Shown here: positions 1-8,006 of the stretch, in pieces
How the letters are laid out: every line of letters begins with the position of its first letter
Numbering within the stretch: the stretch's first letter is position 1
DNA from: a virus
DNA: 20,020 nt
Virus record (IMG/VR): IMGVR_UViG_3300011010_000976
Coordinates: 3,999-24,018 of that record
Reading direction: 5' to 3' (one strand)
Notes under the pieces: model-generated
What the model was told of the DNA's origin: nothing
The model's database searches: none
The model's input: the letters and a program-made list of their open reading frames with translations, nothing else
Program-made: the position numbers and the translations under genes

Positions 1-1
1 T

Positions 2-451
2 TTATATGATACTATTAATCGTGGAATACATAATCTATATAGCAATGTTGAAGAACTTAAAAGTAATATAGATGCAACATTTGCTATTCCGAATAACAAT
101 GATGATATTCAATGGAGATGGAGTTTCCATTATATAAATGATATTCAAATTCCAACAATTGAGAAAAATCCTGTTTCATGGAGAGAAATGACAAAAGCTA
201 AATTAGTAGGAAATACACAATTAAGCTCTTATTCTGCATGGTGGACAACAAGAGAAGGAACTGATGGTAATCATTCTGAAATTTGCTGGAATTATCAACA
301 GGTTCAATGTAACAGTTTATTCCCTCTTACATGGTATGATACAGAGTGCAGCAATACACTTTCTGGTCATATCTTTACGTGGGAAGATTTAGAAAAAGAT
401 TGTTGCGCTCTTCCTGATTTTGTTTTTGCAGATTGTATATCTGTTTGCTAA
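2..451 (+). CDS. C-terminal part of a cysteine-rich probable fibre/tail protein (5' truncated)
   Basis: The frame is open from the left edge to the TAA at 449-451, so this is the last 149 codons of a longer gene; the internal ATG at 188 is not the real start. I recognise no family. The visible part is rich in tryptophan, tyrosine and asparagine, and its last 40 residues hold several cysteines, including a CC pair and a final Cys. That composition matches the next three genes, which have similar cysteine-rich patches, so a virion-surface structural role is inferred from composition and neighbourhood only. The following gene starts 11 bases after the stop. Confidence 0.75.
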   Translation, partial: LYDTINRGIHNLYSNVEELKSNIDATFAIPNNNDDIQWRWSFHYINDIQIPTIEKNPVSWREMTKAKLVGNTQLSSYSAWWTTREGTDGNHSEICWNYQQVQCNSLFPLTWYDTECSNTLSGHIFTWEDLEKDCCALPDFVFADCISVC

Positions 452-454
452 ATA
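449..454 (+). promoter_or_regulatory. possible TAAATA late-type promoter element
   Basis: TAAATA overlaps the stop codon of the preceding gene and lies 7 bases before the ATG at 462. T4-type late promoters use a single TATAAATA box at about -10, and the same core occurs before other genes here (7994, 16640, 16650). In DNA this AT-rich the match could be chance. Confidence 0.3.
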
Positions 455-461
455 ATATAAA

Positions 462-1163
462 ATGGATTACGCAAGAGAAATTTGTAAATTAACAGACAAT
501 CAGATAGTCTTTCCTATCAAGGATTATGAGAGTATTGGAGATTCATTATCATCAATAAATTACAACTTTAATGCATTAGATATTTATACTTGTAATTTTG
601 AGTATAGTGCCTCAAATATGTGGAATTCTATATATAACCAATTTAGCGTAAACAGTGCAAACTGGCTTAATGCAATGAATGTTGTTAAAACAAATTCAGG
701 TTGCTGGACAGATACTTATAATAGTGTCAAAACATTAAGTTCTGTTTGGATGAAACCAATATCGCTTATTTATCCTTATACATTTGGTATAGATGGTGAT
801 AGCTCAGACGTTATCTCAGATGTTACAGATTGGGTCAATCAAACTCTTCCTGTGTTTAGTGGAACTTGTTATAATTTTATTGTTGGTCAAGAACTTTATA
901 TCTTTACTCCAATGTATGAAGAGATTAATAGAATTCTTTCTCAAACAAAACTTACTGGAGTAAAAACTGTACGTGTCCGCTATGCAGTTTCTTGTATTGG
1001 TGGAGGCGTAAGAGCAGGTTATGTAAAAGGTTCTGTTGATTGCGGTGCTCAGAGACTTGATATTCAAATTCCAGACCGTTATGTTAAGGAATTTGTAGGT
1101 TTAAAATTCATCGTTGATGACACTATTTCTCGTTGGGTTTATGATTCTTCACTTTATAATTAA
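462..1163 (+). CDS. probable tail-fibre/stalk protein with 14-residue W repeat (paralogue A)
   Basis: This 233-residue protein is of unrecognised family. It carries a regular repeat: W54, W68, W82 and W96 are exactly 14 residues apart, with units of the form W-x(5)-[VF]-x(3)-S-x(2). Such two-heptad repeats are common in trimeric phage fibre stalks. After the repeat come a KPI..IYP segment, a V..WVN..LP segment and a C-terminal G..F......RW.Y block. The same order is found in the next gene, so the two are paralogues. The C-terminal half has Cys-Gly-rich stretches. The start is ATG at 462 with no Shine-Dalgarno sequence. Its place in a run of four like-composition genes suggests a baseplate or fibre component; the structural role is inferred. 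Confidence 0.7.
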   Translation: MDYAREICKLTDNQIVFPIKDYESIGDSLSSINYNFNALDIYTCNFEYSASNMWNSIYNQFSVNSANWLNAMNVVKTNSGCWTDTYNSVKTLSSVWMKPISLIYPYTFGIDGDSSDVISDVTDWVNQTLPVFSGTCYNFIVGQELYIFTPMYEEINRILSQTKLTGVKTVRVRYAVSCIGGGVRAGYVKGSVDCGAQRLDIQIPDRYVKEFVGLKFIVDDTISRWVYDSSLYN

Positions 1164-1165
1164 TA

Positions 1166-2269
1166 ATGACTCAACAAATATCAGAATTTGAATATTTAGG
1201 AAATAGCTTACAAAAGTTTAATTCTAATATGAATGAATTAAACGTTCGAATGGATCGTTTATATTCAGATACAAACAAATGGAACTCAATACAAGATGCA
1301 TTTAATTCAGTGTTTAGTGATTTAAACAATCTTTGTACATTTGTAAACATAAATTCTGGTTACTGGAAACGTTCTGCTGATTTAGTTTATAATCTTCGTG
1401 GATATTGGGAAGAACCAATTCAAATTGTTTATAAAACTACTTTTAGTTGTGTTGCAAACATGCTTGAAGTAGAAACATGGTTAAATGACAATTTTCCATC
1501 GGAAAACTTTTCACCAACACAAATTATTAGATGTGACTATATTTGTAATAATTATAGTGCAGATGGTTTAGATAATACAAGATTAAAAGAATATAAACCA
1601 GAGGTTATGGAAAAGTTAGCAGCTAATTATTCTGTATCAGTTCAAGGAGTGTTTGACTTTTTAAGTTATAAAAATCAATTAGAATCTCTTATTGTTGTTT
1701 TTAATACTATTTTTAGAAAATACGGAAAAGATAGTTTAATTATAACAGGAATTGATTCGATTACAAGTATAATAAATCTTGTAACATATAATATAAACTA
1801 TGACATTTTTGAATCAAGCGAACTTAAAGATTTCTCTCAAACAGATTTGAAATTATTCCACTCATATGTTTATCAATACAACATTGTTATAGAAAAATAC
1901 AATATTTATATACAACGTAATTTTGAAGATATTCCAACTAATATTCTTGTTCAATTTGAACCAAAAAATATTAACATGTATACAGGTGGTCGTTTCTTTT
2001 TTAAAATAAGAAACGGACGTTGGAGCTATCATGATTACACTAGTATTGAGTTTTGCTCAGATAAATTATGTAATGATTGTTACGACTCATTACCAATAAA
2101 CGATCTCTACAAAGAAAAGGATTGTCCACAAAGATTTAAATATCTTTTAACTGAATGTGAATTTTTTAACCCAGCCACCGATCCTGCTATTCCTTATGTT
2201 GTTCCTTATGTTGAAATGTTATCACTTAATGTTTCCGAAACAACTATTTTAAACGAACTATTCTCATGA
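1166..2269 (+). CDS. probable tail-fibre/stalk protein, paralogue of upstream gene (paralogue B)
   Basis: This 367-residue protein shares its architecture with the gene at 462. Residues 11, 25, 39, 53, 67 and 81 read L, L, W, L, W, W at exactly 14-residue spacing. Then come an EPIQIVY segment (compare KPISLIY), a V..WLN..FP segment near residue 105, and a G..F......RW.Y block near residues 275-288. About 100 extra residues sit between the last two blocks. The C-terminus adds a cysteine cluster (C297, C302, C305, C320, C331). The ATG at 1166 is 2 bases after the previous stop, with no ribosome-binding site. It ends in an ATGA overlap with the next gene, so the pair is probably co-translated. 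No named family was recognised; a fibre or baseplate role is inferred. Confidence 0.7.
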   Translation: MTQQISEFEYLGNSLQKFNSNMNELNVRMDRLYSDTNKWNSIQDAFNSVFSDLNNLCTFVNINSGYWKRSADLVYNLRGYWEEPIQIVYKTTFSCVANMLEVETWLNDNFPSENFSPTQIIRCDYICNNYSADGLDNTRLKEYKPEVMEKLAANYSVSVQGVFDFLSYKNQLESLIVVFNTIFRKYGKDSLIITGIDSITSIINLVTYNINYDIFESSELKDFSQTDLKLFHSYVYQYNIVIEKYNIYIQRNFEDIPTNILVQFEPKNINMYTGGRFFFKIRNGRWSYHDYTSIEFCSDKLCNDCYDSLPINDLYKEKDCPQRFKYLLTECEFFNPATDPAIPYVVPYVEMLSLNVSETTILNELFS

Positions 2270-3705
2270 AAAAAATATCAAACGATGATAATTTCCAAAA
2301 TTTTTTAAATGAATACGTTAATGTAGAAGTTAACGGAGTTATTAAAAAGTTTTTTGTATCAGAAATAAATTCTGGAAGTTTTGTTACAAATGCAGGAATT
2401 TTAAATAATTACACTACATTAGGTAGCAGTACAAGACAAGACTGCGATTCTTGTGAAGATGTTTGTTATAGAAACATTCCTATTATTAAAGTTATGTTTA
2501 ATAACGTAGTTTATAACGGTCCTCCTTATATTAATACTTTCTCTAGTGAGATTCACGAACTTATATTAAATGGAACTTCTTTAGGAAACATAAATACTAC
2601 ATTTCAAAAAGGAAAGCATAATGAAATTTGGTTTGTTCCTTATAATCCTTCAGAAGTAATTGTTTCTACAACCTATGCATCATCAGCAAATAGTTCAATA
2701 ACTAATACTAAATATTATGGAAATATAGATAGTTTAGTACTATCATCATTTGATTCTTCATTATTAAGTAAAAATGATTATAACGAAATAAGTATTCGAC
2801 CAATTTCTGCATGGAATCCTGTAATATGCGATTATTCTGAGTGTCAGTTTCAACCTCCATTAAATAGTGCATTTTTCTTAAATCCAGAAATATCTCTTGA
2901 TATTCATCAAATATCCCCTTTAACCACCAATACATCTTCTATATATTGTCAAAGTTATACAATGCATAATTTTAGCTGGTTTGAAGGTAATAGTGATGTG
3001 TTAAGTTTACAGGGTGGAACTGAACCAACAGCTTTGCGGTTTTTTAATGGCGGAATGCAACCCCCTGGTTTTTCTCCCACGGCTTATAGATATGTAAAAA
3101 ATTACCTTTCAGCAGGTAGTGTTTATCAACCATATAGTGCATCTTTTTATTATTTCGATCCTTGTCAATTATTTAATCCAGCGTATTATCCGTTAGATCC
3201 CGAATATTATTATACATATAAAATAGAACCAAACGGAGATCCGGTAAATAATTATGATGTTAGATTTGCATACGGATGGGCAAATGGCAGCTTGTCCATT
3301 TATAATGTATCACCATCCGCTAATCCTAATCTTCCATTGTTAAGGAAATATCAATTTTTTGGTTCTCCAAATATAAATGACCCAATATTTATATTTGTCG
3401 GCAGTAAAACAAAAAATCCAGATGAATATAGTTTAAATGTAATAAATAATTCAGAGTATAAAACAAGAAGTCCTGAATTGGGAAGTACAAATAGTAATAG
3501 TGTTTGGGGATTTATAAAGGGTTCTAGTAAGAGTGTATTATATAACTCTAAATATACTAATGACCTTTTTACAGGAACCTTTTATGCATTAGAGGATAGA
3601 ACATGGCAAGTTGGTGGAACTATTAGATTTCGACAGATGAATGTTTATATAGATTCTAGTATATCAACTATAACACAGAATATTTCTGTTGGTCCTCTTA
3701 TATAA
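2266..3705 (+). CDS. hypothetical virion-surface protein, aromatic/Asn/Ser-rich
   Basis: A 479-residue protein of unrecognised family, very rich in Asn, Ser, Tyr and Pro and poor in charged residues, as is usual for beta-rich phage adhesins. A C-x2-C-x3-C cluster lies at residues 60-67 and further cysteines near 188-193 and 300. The N-terminal ~45 residues (VNGVIKKFFVSEINSGSF) look like a small beta domain. The ATG at 2266 overlaps the preceding stop as ATGA. It is the last gene before the glycosyltransferase at 3709, so it is a candidate acceptor for the modification enzymes that follow. Distal fibre or adhesin is the best guess, from composition and position only. Confidence 0.65.
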   Translation: MKKISNDDNFQNFLNEYVNVEVNGVIKKFFVSEINSGSFVTNAGILNNYTTLGSSTRQDCDSCEDVCYRNIPIIKVMFNNVVYNGPPYINTFSSEIHELILNGTSLGNINTTFQKGKHNEIWFVPYNPSEVIVSTTYASSANSSITNTKYYGNIDSLVLSSFDSSLLSKNDYNEISIRPISAWNPVICDYSECQFQPPLNSAFFLNPEISLDIHQISPLTTNTSSIYCQSYTMHNFSWFEGNSDVLSLQGGTEPTALRFFNGGMQPPGFSPTAYRYVKNYLSAGSVYQPYSASFYYFDPCQLFNPAYYPLDPEYYYTYKIEPNGDPVNNYDVRFAYGWANGSLSIYNVSPSANPNLPLLRKYQFFGSPNINDPIFIFVGSKTKNPDEYSLNVINNSEYKTRSPELGSTNSNSVWGFIKGSSKSVLYNSKYTNDLFTGTFYALEDRTWQVGGTIRFRQMNVYIDSSISTITQNISVGPLI

Positions 3706-3708
3706 TTT

Positions 3709-4746
3709 ATGACTGATAGAAAAATTATAATGGCAGGTCTTGCTAATAACAAAACTTCATTAGGTGAAGTTTTTCGTAGATACGTAGAATGTTTTAAAAC
3801 ATTTAGCAAACCTGATGTTTTTGATTTACATCAATTTACAAAAAACGAAGAATTTAAATTAGATTTATTTCCACCGTATAGTGGGCCGATAAATCATGAT
3901 ATTAAATATTTTCACTCTACTTTTAATCTTTATCGTAATATAAAAGAAAAAACCAAACCTTTTCCTAGAAGTTCAAATGTTAAAAAGATTGGTTATTTTG
4001 TTTGGGAGAGTTCTGAATTACATAATCAAGATGTTGAAGTTTTAAAAGACTTTGACGAAATATGGACTGCAAGTAAATATTGTAAAGATATTTTTTCACA
4101 ATATATAGATTCATCACTTATAAAAGTCATTCCACATCCAATACCAATTCCAGCTAAATTTCCTAAAAAATATAAAAATTTTACAATACTAATTATGGGA
4201 AATATTTCTAGTAATGTAGATCGTAAAAATATCGTTGGTAACTTAGAAGTTGCTAAAATTATAAAACAAAAATATAAAGATGTTAACGTAATTTTTAAAA
4301 CTTTTACTGGTTCAGATAACGAACGTGATCTTTTGAAACAAATTGTAGGAGATTCTAAAATAAAAGTTATTGATGAATATTACTCCTCGGAAAAAGTTCA
4401 AGATCTAATATGTAAATGTCACGTAATTTTATCTCTTCATCGTAGCGAAGGTTTCGGTTTAACTCTTGCAGAAGCAATGGCAGTTAATACAGTTCCTATA
4501 GCTACAGGATATTCAGGAAATGTAGATTTCATGAAAGATGTCAACTCTCTAGTCGATTATAAATTAGTAGATGTAGATATTCCTTATTTCAAAGGACAGT
4601 GGGCGGAACCAAATAAAGATAATGCTATAAATAAGATAGAAATTATTAAAAATAACACATATAATACTATATTTAATAATCTACAACATATAAAAGTCAG
4701 TAACTCATCATATACAATAACCGAAATAATTAAAAATACTTTATGA
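3709..4746 (+). CDS. GT-B glycosyltransferase (GT4/group 1-like)
   Basis: A 345-residue retaining-type GT-B glycosyltransferase. The diagnostic nucleotide-sugar-binding stretch is HRSEGFGLTLAEAMA at about residues 244-258, with E247 and E255 forming the E-x7-E pair. Before it lie the usual GYFVWES (95-101) and DEIWTASKYCKDIF (116-129) segments, and after it the PIATGYSGNVDFM segment. There is no signal peptide or membrane helix, so it should act in the cytoplasm on a protein or nucleotide-linked acceptor. It starts 3 bases after the probable adhesin gene and overlaps the methyltransferase gene by ATGA. Linkage to structural genes rather than DNA-modification genes suggests virion-protein glycosylation, but transfer to host surface glycan or phage DNA cannot be excluded. 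Confidence 0.9.
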   Translation: MTDRKIIMAGLANNKTSLGEVFRRYVECFKTFSKPDVFDLHQFTKNEEFKLDLFPPYSGPINHDIKYFHSTFNLYRNIKEKTKPFPRSSNVKKIGYFVWESSELHNQDVEVLKDFDEIWTASKYCKDIFSQYIDSSLIKVIPHPIPIPAKFPKKYKNFTILIMGNISSNVDRKNIVGNLEVAKIIKQKYKDVNVIFKTFTGSDNERDLLKQIVGDSKIKVIDEYYSSEKVQDLICKCHVILSLHRSEGFGLTLAEAMAVNTVPIATGYSGNVDFMKDVNSLVDYKLVDVDIPYFKGQWAEPNKDNAINKIEIIKNNTYNTIFNNLQHIKVSNSSYTITEIIKNTL

Positions 4747-5234
4747 TAGATACAATAATATATAATAATAAAAAATATCCAGCATTCCAAACACAAGGTT
4801 TTGCATCACAGTTTATAATACCGTATGCCAAACATATATGTAAAGGATTTGGGGTGGATGTAGGATGTAATAGACTAGAATGGTGTTTACCAAATGCTAT
4901 ACCTATTGATCCTATTGTAAATAATTTTGACGCTTTAAACATTCCATATAATAACTTGGATTATATTTTTTCTTCACATTGTTTAGAACATTTAGATGAT
5001 TGGGTTAATGTATTAAATTATTGGGATACTTTACTCAAAGTTGGCGGAGTTATATTTTTATATCTTCCTGATTATTCTCAAGAATATTGGCGACCTTGGA
5101 ATAATAGAAAACATAAAAATATTTTCACACCAAATATATTAGAAGATTTTTTTATTGAAAAGAAATATTCTAATATATTTAAAAGTGGAGTTGATCTTAA
5201 TAACTCATTTTCTATTTTTGCAGAGAAGACTTGA
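4743..5234 (+). CDS. small class I SAM-dependent methyltransferase
   Basis: A 163-residue protein of the methyltransferase-11 type. GVDVGCNRLEW at about 37-47 is motif I (D39, G41), and the acidic/aromatic FSSHCLEHLDDW at about 76-87 is the usual post-motif. LKVGGVIFLYLPDY at 98-111 is the beta-5 region. It is short for the family (usually 200-250) and lacks an N-terminal extension, but the C-terminus looks complete. The ATGA overlap with the glycosyltransferase implies coupled translation and a shared task, perhaps capping the added sugar. Its last 23 bases overlap the end of the convergent gene on the other strand. Confidence 0.8.
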   Translation: MIDTIIYNNKKYPAFQTQGFASQFIIPYAKHICKGFGVDVGCNRLEWCLPNAIPIDPIVNNFDALNIPYNNLDYIFSSHCLEHLDDWVNVLNYWDTLLKVGGVIFLYLPDYSQEYWRPWNNRKHKNIFTPNILEDFFIEKKYSNIFKSGVDLNNSFSIFAEKT

Positions 5235-6765
5235 CAATATTTTCAAATTTAGTTATATGAGTTTCGTTAAAATCTATAGAATCTACAGCGACTACGTTAT
5301 CTCTATTAAATGCATCAAAGTATCCTTGATGTCTAGTATCCTCATTTATTAATCCATATAAAGAATTACTTTTATTAGGAACCACTATAAGTATATTACT
5401 ATTAATTGCTGCGGCATAATGATACATCGAACTATCACAACATACTATTCCATCACATATATCTATTAATTTCATCACACCTGTTACTGACAATTTATCT
5501 ACAACATTTACTACAGCATCAAAAATTGGTTCTTCTCTAATATGTTCATTGATGTTATTTCTTCCTATTTGTACAATAGTATAATTATTTTTAAAGTTGT
5601 CTATTATTTTTTTAGTTATATTATTAGGTATATTTCTACTTATATTTCCAGCACTGGGAGATATAACTAATATAGGCTTTTGAAAAGCTTTGATGCTATC
5701 TATAACTTTTTTATCTTCTTGTGTTTCTTGAAAATTAGGAGACATAGGTAAATTATCCCTGAAAATATCTTTTCTATCAAATAATACGTTTTCTAAATTT
5801 ATATTATTTTCTTGTAAGAATTCTAACTCTCTTTTATGTATAATATCCATTCTATCAGTATTAGAAGATAACTTAAATAAATTATTCATATTTTCTTTCT
5901 GACTAATATCGAATATAATTATTTTATCAGAATTTTCCATAGATGTAAATATTTCTTTTGCAAATTTGTTATGAGAAAATAAACTTATTATTATTTTGTC
6001 GTTAGATTCTTTTAAAAATTTAGAAATATTGTTATATAAATTATGTTTTGTTGATAATTTTATAATATCTCCTAATCCTGCACCAAATCTAAGAAGATGA
6101 TATTTGGTCGTTTCTTTTTTATTAATATTATGAATATATTCTAAATAATCTTTCCAAAATATATTTTTAGAATAATATTTCATAATATTTTCTGAGAAAA
6201 TATCAGTATTAACCCACCAATCTTCATGAACTCTCAGTTCTATAGTATCATCTATTCTCTTATGATGAAATCCTAATCCATCTACTATACACTTATACTT
6301 AGGAAATTCTGATAATCTATTGGTCATAGCTGTTTTTTTCTCATTTGACTGGTTCTGATGATACGTATCATGTTCAAAACACATCACCCCAAAAGATAAT
6401 TTATCGAATGGAAAATTATTCAATACTTTTACAGTTGCATCATCTACATCAAACGATAAAAAATCCACATAATTTCCAAATTTTTCAATATAGAAATCAC
6501 ATAAATCATTAAGTTGAATAGGATCGGATAAATCTACTATTCTGAATAGACATTTACGTTTAGACTTAATATAGAGTTGTTCTAAATTACTATCTATATC
6601 AGTTATAATACCGTTCCATCCTTTATTTTCTAAATAAAATGTATTATTACATTGTATAGGGTGATTACACCCCAAATCTAAAAATGTTTTTTTCCTTTGA
6701 TCATTTATTAAAAAATCCACAAATATATCTTGTCCTTCTTTAGAATTATTGTAACATTTATTCAT
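5212..6765 (-). CDS. FkbM-like methyltransferase fused to GT9-like glycosyltransferase
   Basis: This 517-residue protein has two parts. Residues ~10-195 resemble FkbM-type methyltransferases: KTFLDLGCNHP at 26-36 is SAM motif I, followed by GWNGIITDID and a FLSFDVDDA segment. Residues ~225-515 resemble family 9 (heptosyltransferase-like) enzymes: an RFGAGLGD loop, then LVISPSAGNISRNIPN, TIVQIGRNN, and CDGIVCCDSSMYHYAAAINS, which is the usual C-terminal donor-binding part. The fold calls are firm by motif; the substrates are unknown. It runs opposite to its neighbours, converging on the methyltransferase gene (23-base overlap) and diverging from the sulfotransferase. A sugar-transfer-plus-O-methylation role in the same decoration pathway is inferred. 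Confidence 0.8.
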   Translation of the reverse strand: MNKCYNNSKEGQDIFVDFLINDQRKKTFLDLGCNHPIQCNNTFYLENKGWNGIITDIDSNLEQLYIKSKRKCLFRIVDLSDPIQLNDLCDFYIEKFGNYVDFLSFDVDDATVKVLNNFPFDKLSFGVMCFEHDTYHQNQSNEKKTAMTNRLSEFPKYKCIVDGLGFHHKRIDDTIELRVHEDWWVNTDIFSENIMKYYSKNIFWKDYLEYIHNINKKETTKYHLLRFGAGLGDIIKLSTKHNLYNNISKFLKESNDKIIISLFSHNKFAKEIFTSMENSDKIIIFDISQKENMNNLFKLSSNTDRMDIIHKRELEFLQENNINLENVLFDRKDIFRDNLPMSPNFQETQEDKKVIDSIKAFQKPILVISPSAGNISRNIPNNITKKIIDNFKNNYTIVQIGRNNINEHIREEPIFDAVVNVVDKLSVTGVMKLIDICDGIVCCDSSMYHYAAAINSNILIVVPNKSNSLYGLINEDTRHQGYFDAFNRDNVVAVDSIDFNETHITKFENIVKSSLQK

Positions 6766-6843
6766 ATAATTGTATAATATTTTTACTTATAAAAAAAATA
6801 ATATTTAATATTTGCATGTATTATCGTTCATAATTAAATAGAT
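6766..6843. promoter_or_regulatory. divergent intergenic region, probable promoters both ways
   Basis: This 78-base, almost pure A/T gap lies between two divergently read genes. On the minus strand TATTAT sits 8 bases before the ATG at 6765. On the plus strand TAAATA (6835-6840) precedes the sulfotransferase start. No clear -35 sequence is present on either side. Any promoters here are inferred from the gene arrangement. Confidence 0.4.
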
Positions 6844-6858
6844 ATGTATTTAATTATG
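6829..6858. repeat. perfect 11-bp inverted repeat over the sulfotransferase start codon
   Basis: CATAATTAAAT (6829-6839) and ATTTAATTATG (6848-6858) are exact reverse complements separated by 8 bases. The right arm ends in the ATG at 6856 chosen as the sulfotransferase start. As RNA it would form an A-U hairpin hiding the start codon; as DNA it is a dyad that a dimeric repressor could bind. It has no following T-run, so it is not a terminator. Confidence 0.6.
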
Positions 6859-7602
6859 AAAAAATTTCTAATATCTTCTCCTATGAGAGTCGGATCAACA
6901 ATAATAGGAAAAATATGCTGTAAACTATTTTATCGAGGTGACAATAGATTATTTATTGATGATAATTGTATGAAGGACGATAAACTAGATACTGATTATA
7001 TAAAAAATATAATAAATGACGAAAATATTCCTATATTTTTAAAAAGTCATATAATACCTCCGGTAAAAATGTCAGAAATTTTTAATGCAGGAATAGATTT
7101 ACCTATAATAAACATTAAACGAAATTTAAAAGATGCATGGATAAGCAGATTTTTTTATACTCGTTATCATAGAACAGTAGTTCATAAAGATTCTTATAAT
7201 GATTTATTAGACGAAATAACTGATATGAATCACTTATCAGATTCAGAATTTATGAAATTTCTATGTAGACATTCTGTAGGTAAAACTTGGGCAAAAGAAC
7301 ATTTAGAATTTGAAAAAGACGATATAGTAAAAACAAATATTAATTATTTAAGCATTCAATATGAAGATTTTTTAAATGATCCACATTCTTTATGTTTTAA
7401 TCTTTCAAATTTTTTAAAAACTGACTTTTCTTATACATACATAGATTCTATAATTGAAGAAACCAAATTTTCTAAACTCGCTCATCTTGAAGAAGTTAAT
7501 AGAGAACGATACGGAAATTATAAATTTTTCAGAAGCGGCAAAATAAATACTTGGAATAATTATCTAGATGAAGATGATTATAAAGAATTATTAAATTTCT
7601 AA
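6856..7602 (+). CDS. PAPS-dependent sulfotransferase
   Basis: A 248-residue protein matching the sulfotransferase fold. SSPMRVGSTIIGK at residues 7-19 is the 5'-phosphosulfate loop. INIKRNLKDAWISRFF at ~85-100 gives the 3'-phosphate site (R89, S97). IQYEDFLNDP is the usual strand before the C-terminal helices, and RSGKINTW at 226-233 matches the RKGxxGxW element that closes on the nucleotide. It should move sulfate from PAPS to a hydroxyl or amine, probably a sugar given the adjacent glycosyltransferases. An in-frame ATG at 6844 adds only four residues; 6856 is preferred because the domain begins at once. The APS kinase-like gene follows 13 bases after the stop. Confidence 0.85.
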   Translation: MKKFLISSPMRVGSTIIGKICCKLFYRGDNRLFIDDNCMKDDKLDTDYIKNIINDENIPIFLKSHIIPPVKMSEIFNAGIDLPIINIKRNLKDAWISRFFYTRYHRTVVHKDSYNDLLDEITDMNHLSDSEFMKFLCRHSVGKTWAKEHLEFEKDDIVKTNINYLSIQYEDFLNDPHSLCFNLSNFLKTDFSYTYIDSIIEETKFSKLAHLEEVNRERYGNYKFFRSGKINTWNNYLDEDDYKELLNF

Positions 7603-7615
7603 TTTTTTATTAAAA

Positions 7616-7993
7616 ATGAAACAGATTATATTAATAATGGGATTGTCCGGTAATGGTAAAACTACTTTCTATAATAATACAAAAATATTATTAAAGGATC
7701 ATCTTTATTTAAATGCTGATGAAATCAGAAAAATTTATGATGATTGGGATTTTTCTATTAGTGGTCGTATTCGACAAGCACAAAGAATGAAAAATCTTTC
7801 GGAAAAAAGCGAACAGTCTTTAATTGTTATAGATATGATTTGTCCTTTAAAAGAAATGAGAAGAGTTATAAAACCTGATATTATATTTTTTATAAATCGA
7901 AAAGATAGTAGCAAATATACTGATACTGATAATATATTTGAATCACCATCAGAAGATGAGTGTGAAATTCTTTACATAATAAAAAGTAATTAG
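7616..7993 (+). CDS. shortened APS kinase (CysC-like), probable PAPS donor synthesis
   Basis: A 125-residue P-loop kinase. GLSGNGKTT at 9-17 is the Walker A in the form typical of adenylylsulfate kinases (GLSGSGKST). LNADEIRKI at 32-40 matches the LDGDxxR motif with D35, and WDFSISGRIRQAQRM matches the GFS..DR.EN.RR region. KYTDTDNIFESPSEDECEI at 100-118 matches the family's C-terminal F-T-G-x-D-D-P-Y-E-x-P-x-x-P-E signature. Normal CysC is 170-200 residues; here the segment carrying K-G-L-Y-x-x-A-R between beta-strand 4 and the C-terminal signature is missing. It may be a minimal or altered-specificity kinase. Placement right after a sulfotransferase strongly supports PAPS supply. Confidence 0.75.
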   Translation: MKQIILIMGLSGNGKTTFYNNTKILLKDHLYLNADEIRKIYDDWDFSISGRIRQAQRMKNLSEKSEQSLIVIDMICPLKEMRRVIKPDIIFFINRKDSSKYTDTDNIFESPSEDECEILYIIKSN

Positions 7994-7999
7994 TAAATA
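7994..7999 (+). promoter_or_regulatory. possible TAAATA late-type promoter element
   Basis: GTAAATA follows the stop of the kinase gene, 7 bases before the ATG at 8007, with no sigma-70 -35 box. Distance and sequence match the element before 16661 and 462. Weak on its own. Confidence 0.35.
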
Positions 8000-8006
8000 T
8001 AACTAT

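Noticed and set aside
188-451. Separate 87-residue gene starting at ATG 188
   Set aside because: The frame is open without a stop back to base 2, so the ATG is internal to a longer truncated gene.
4584-4942. Minus-strand open frames opposite the glycosyltransferase and methyltransferase
   Set aside because: Antisense shadows of two genes with clear family motifs; composition is that of reversed AT-rich codons.
5155-5352. Plus-strand 65-residue frame spanning the convergent gene ends
   Set aside because: It overlaps two supported genes in other frames and shows no domain or start signal.
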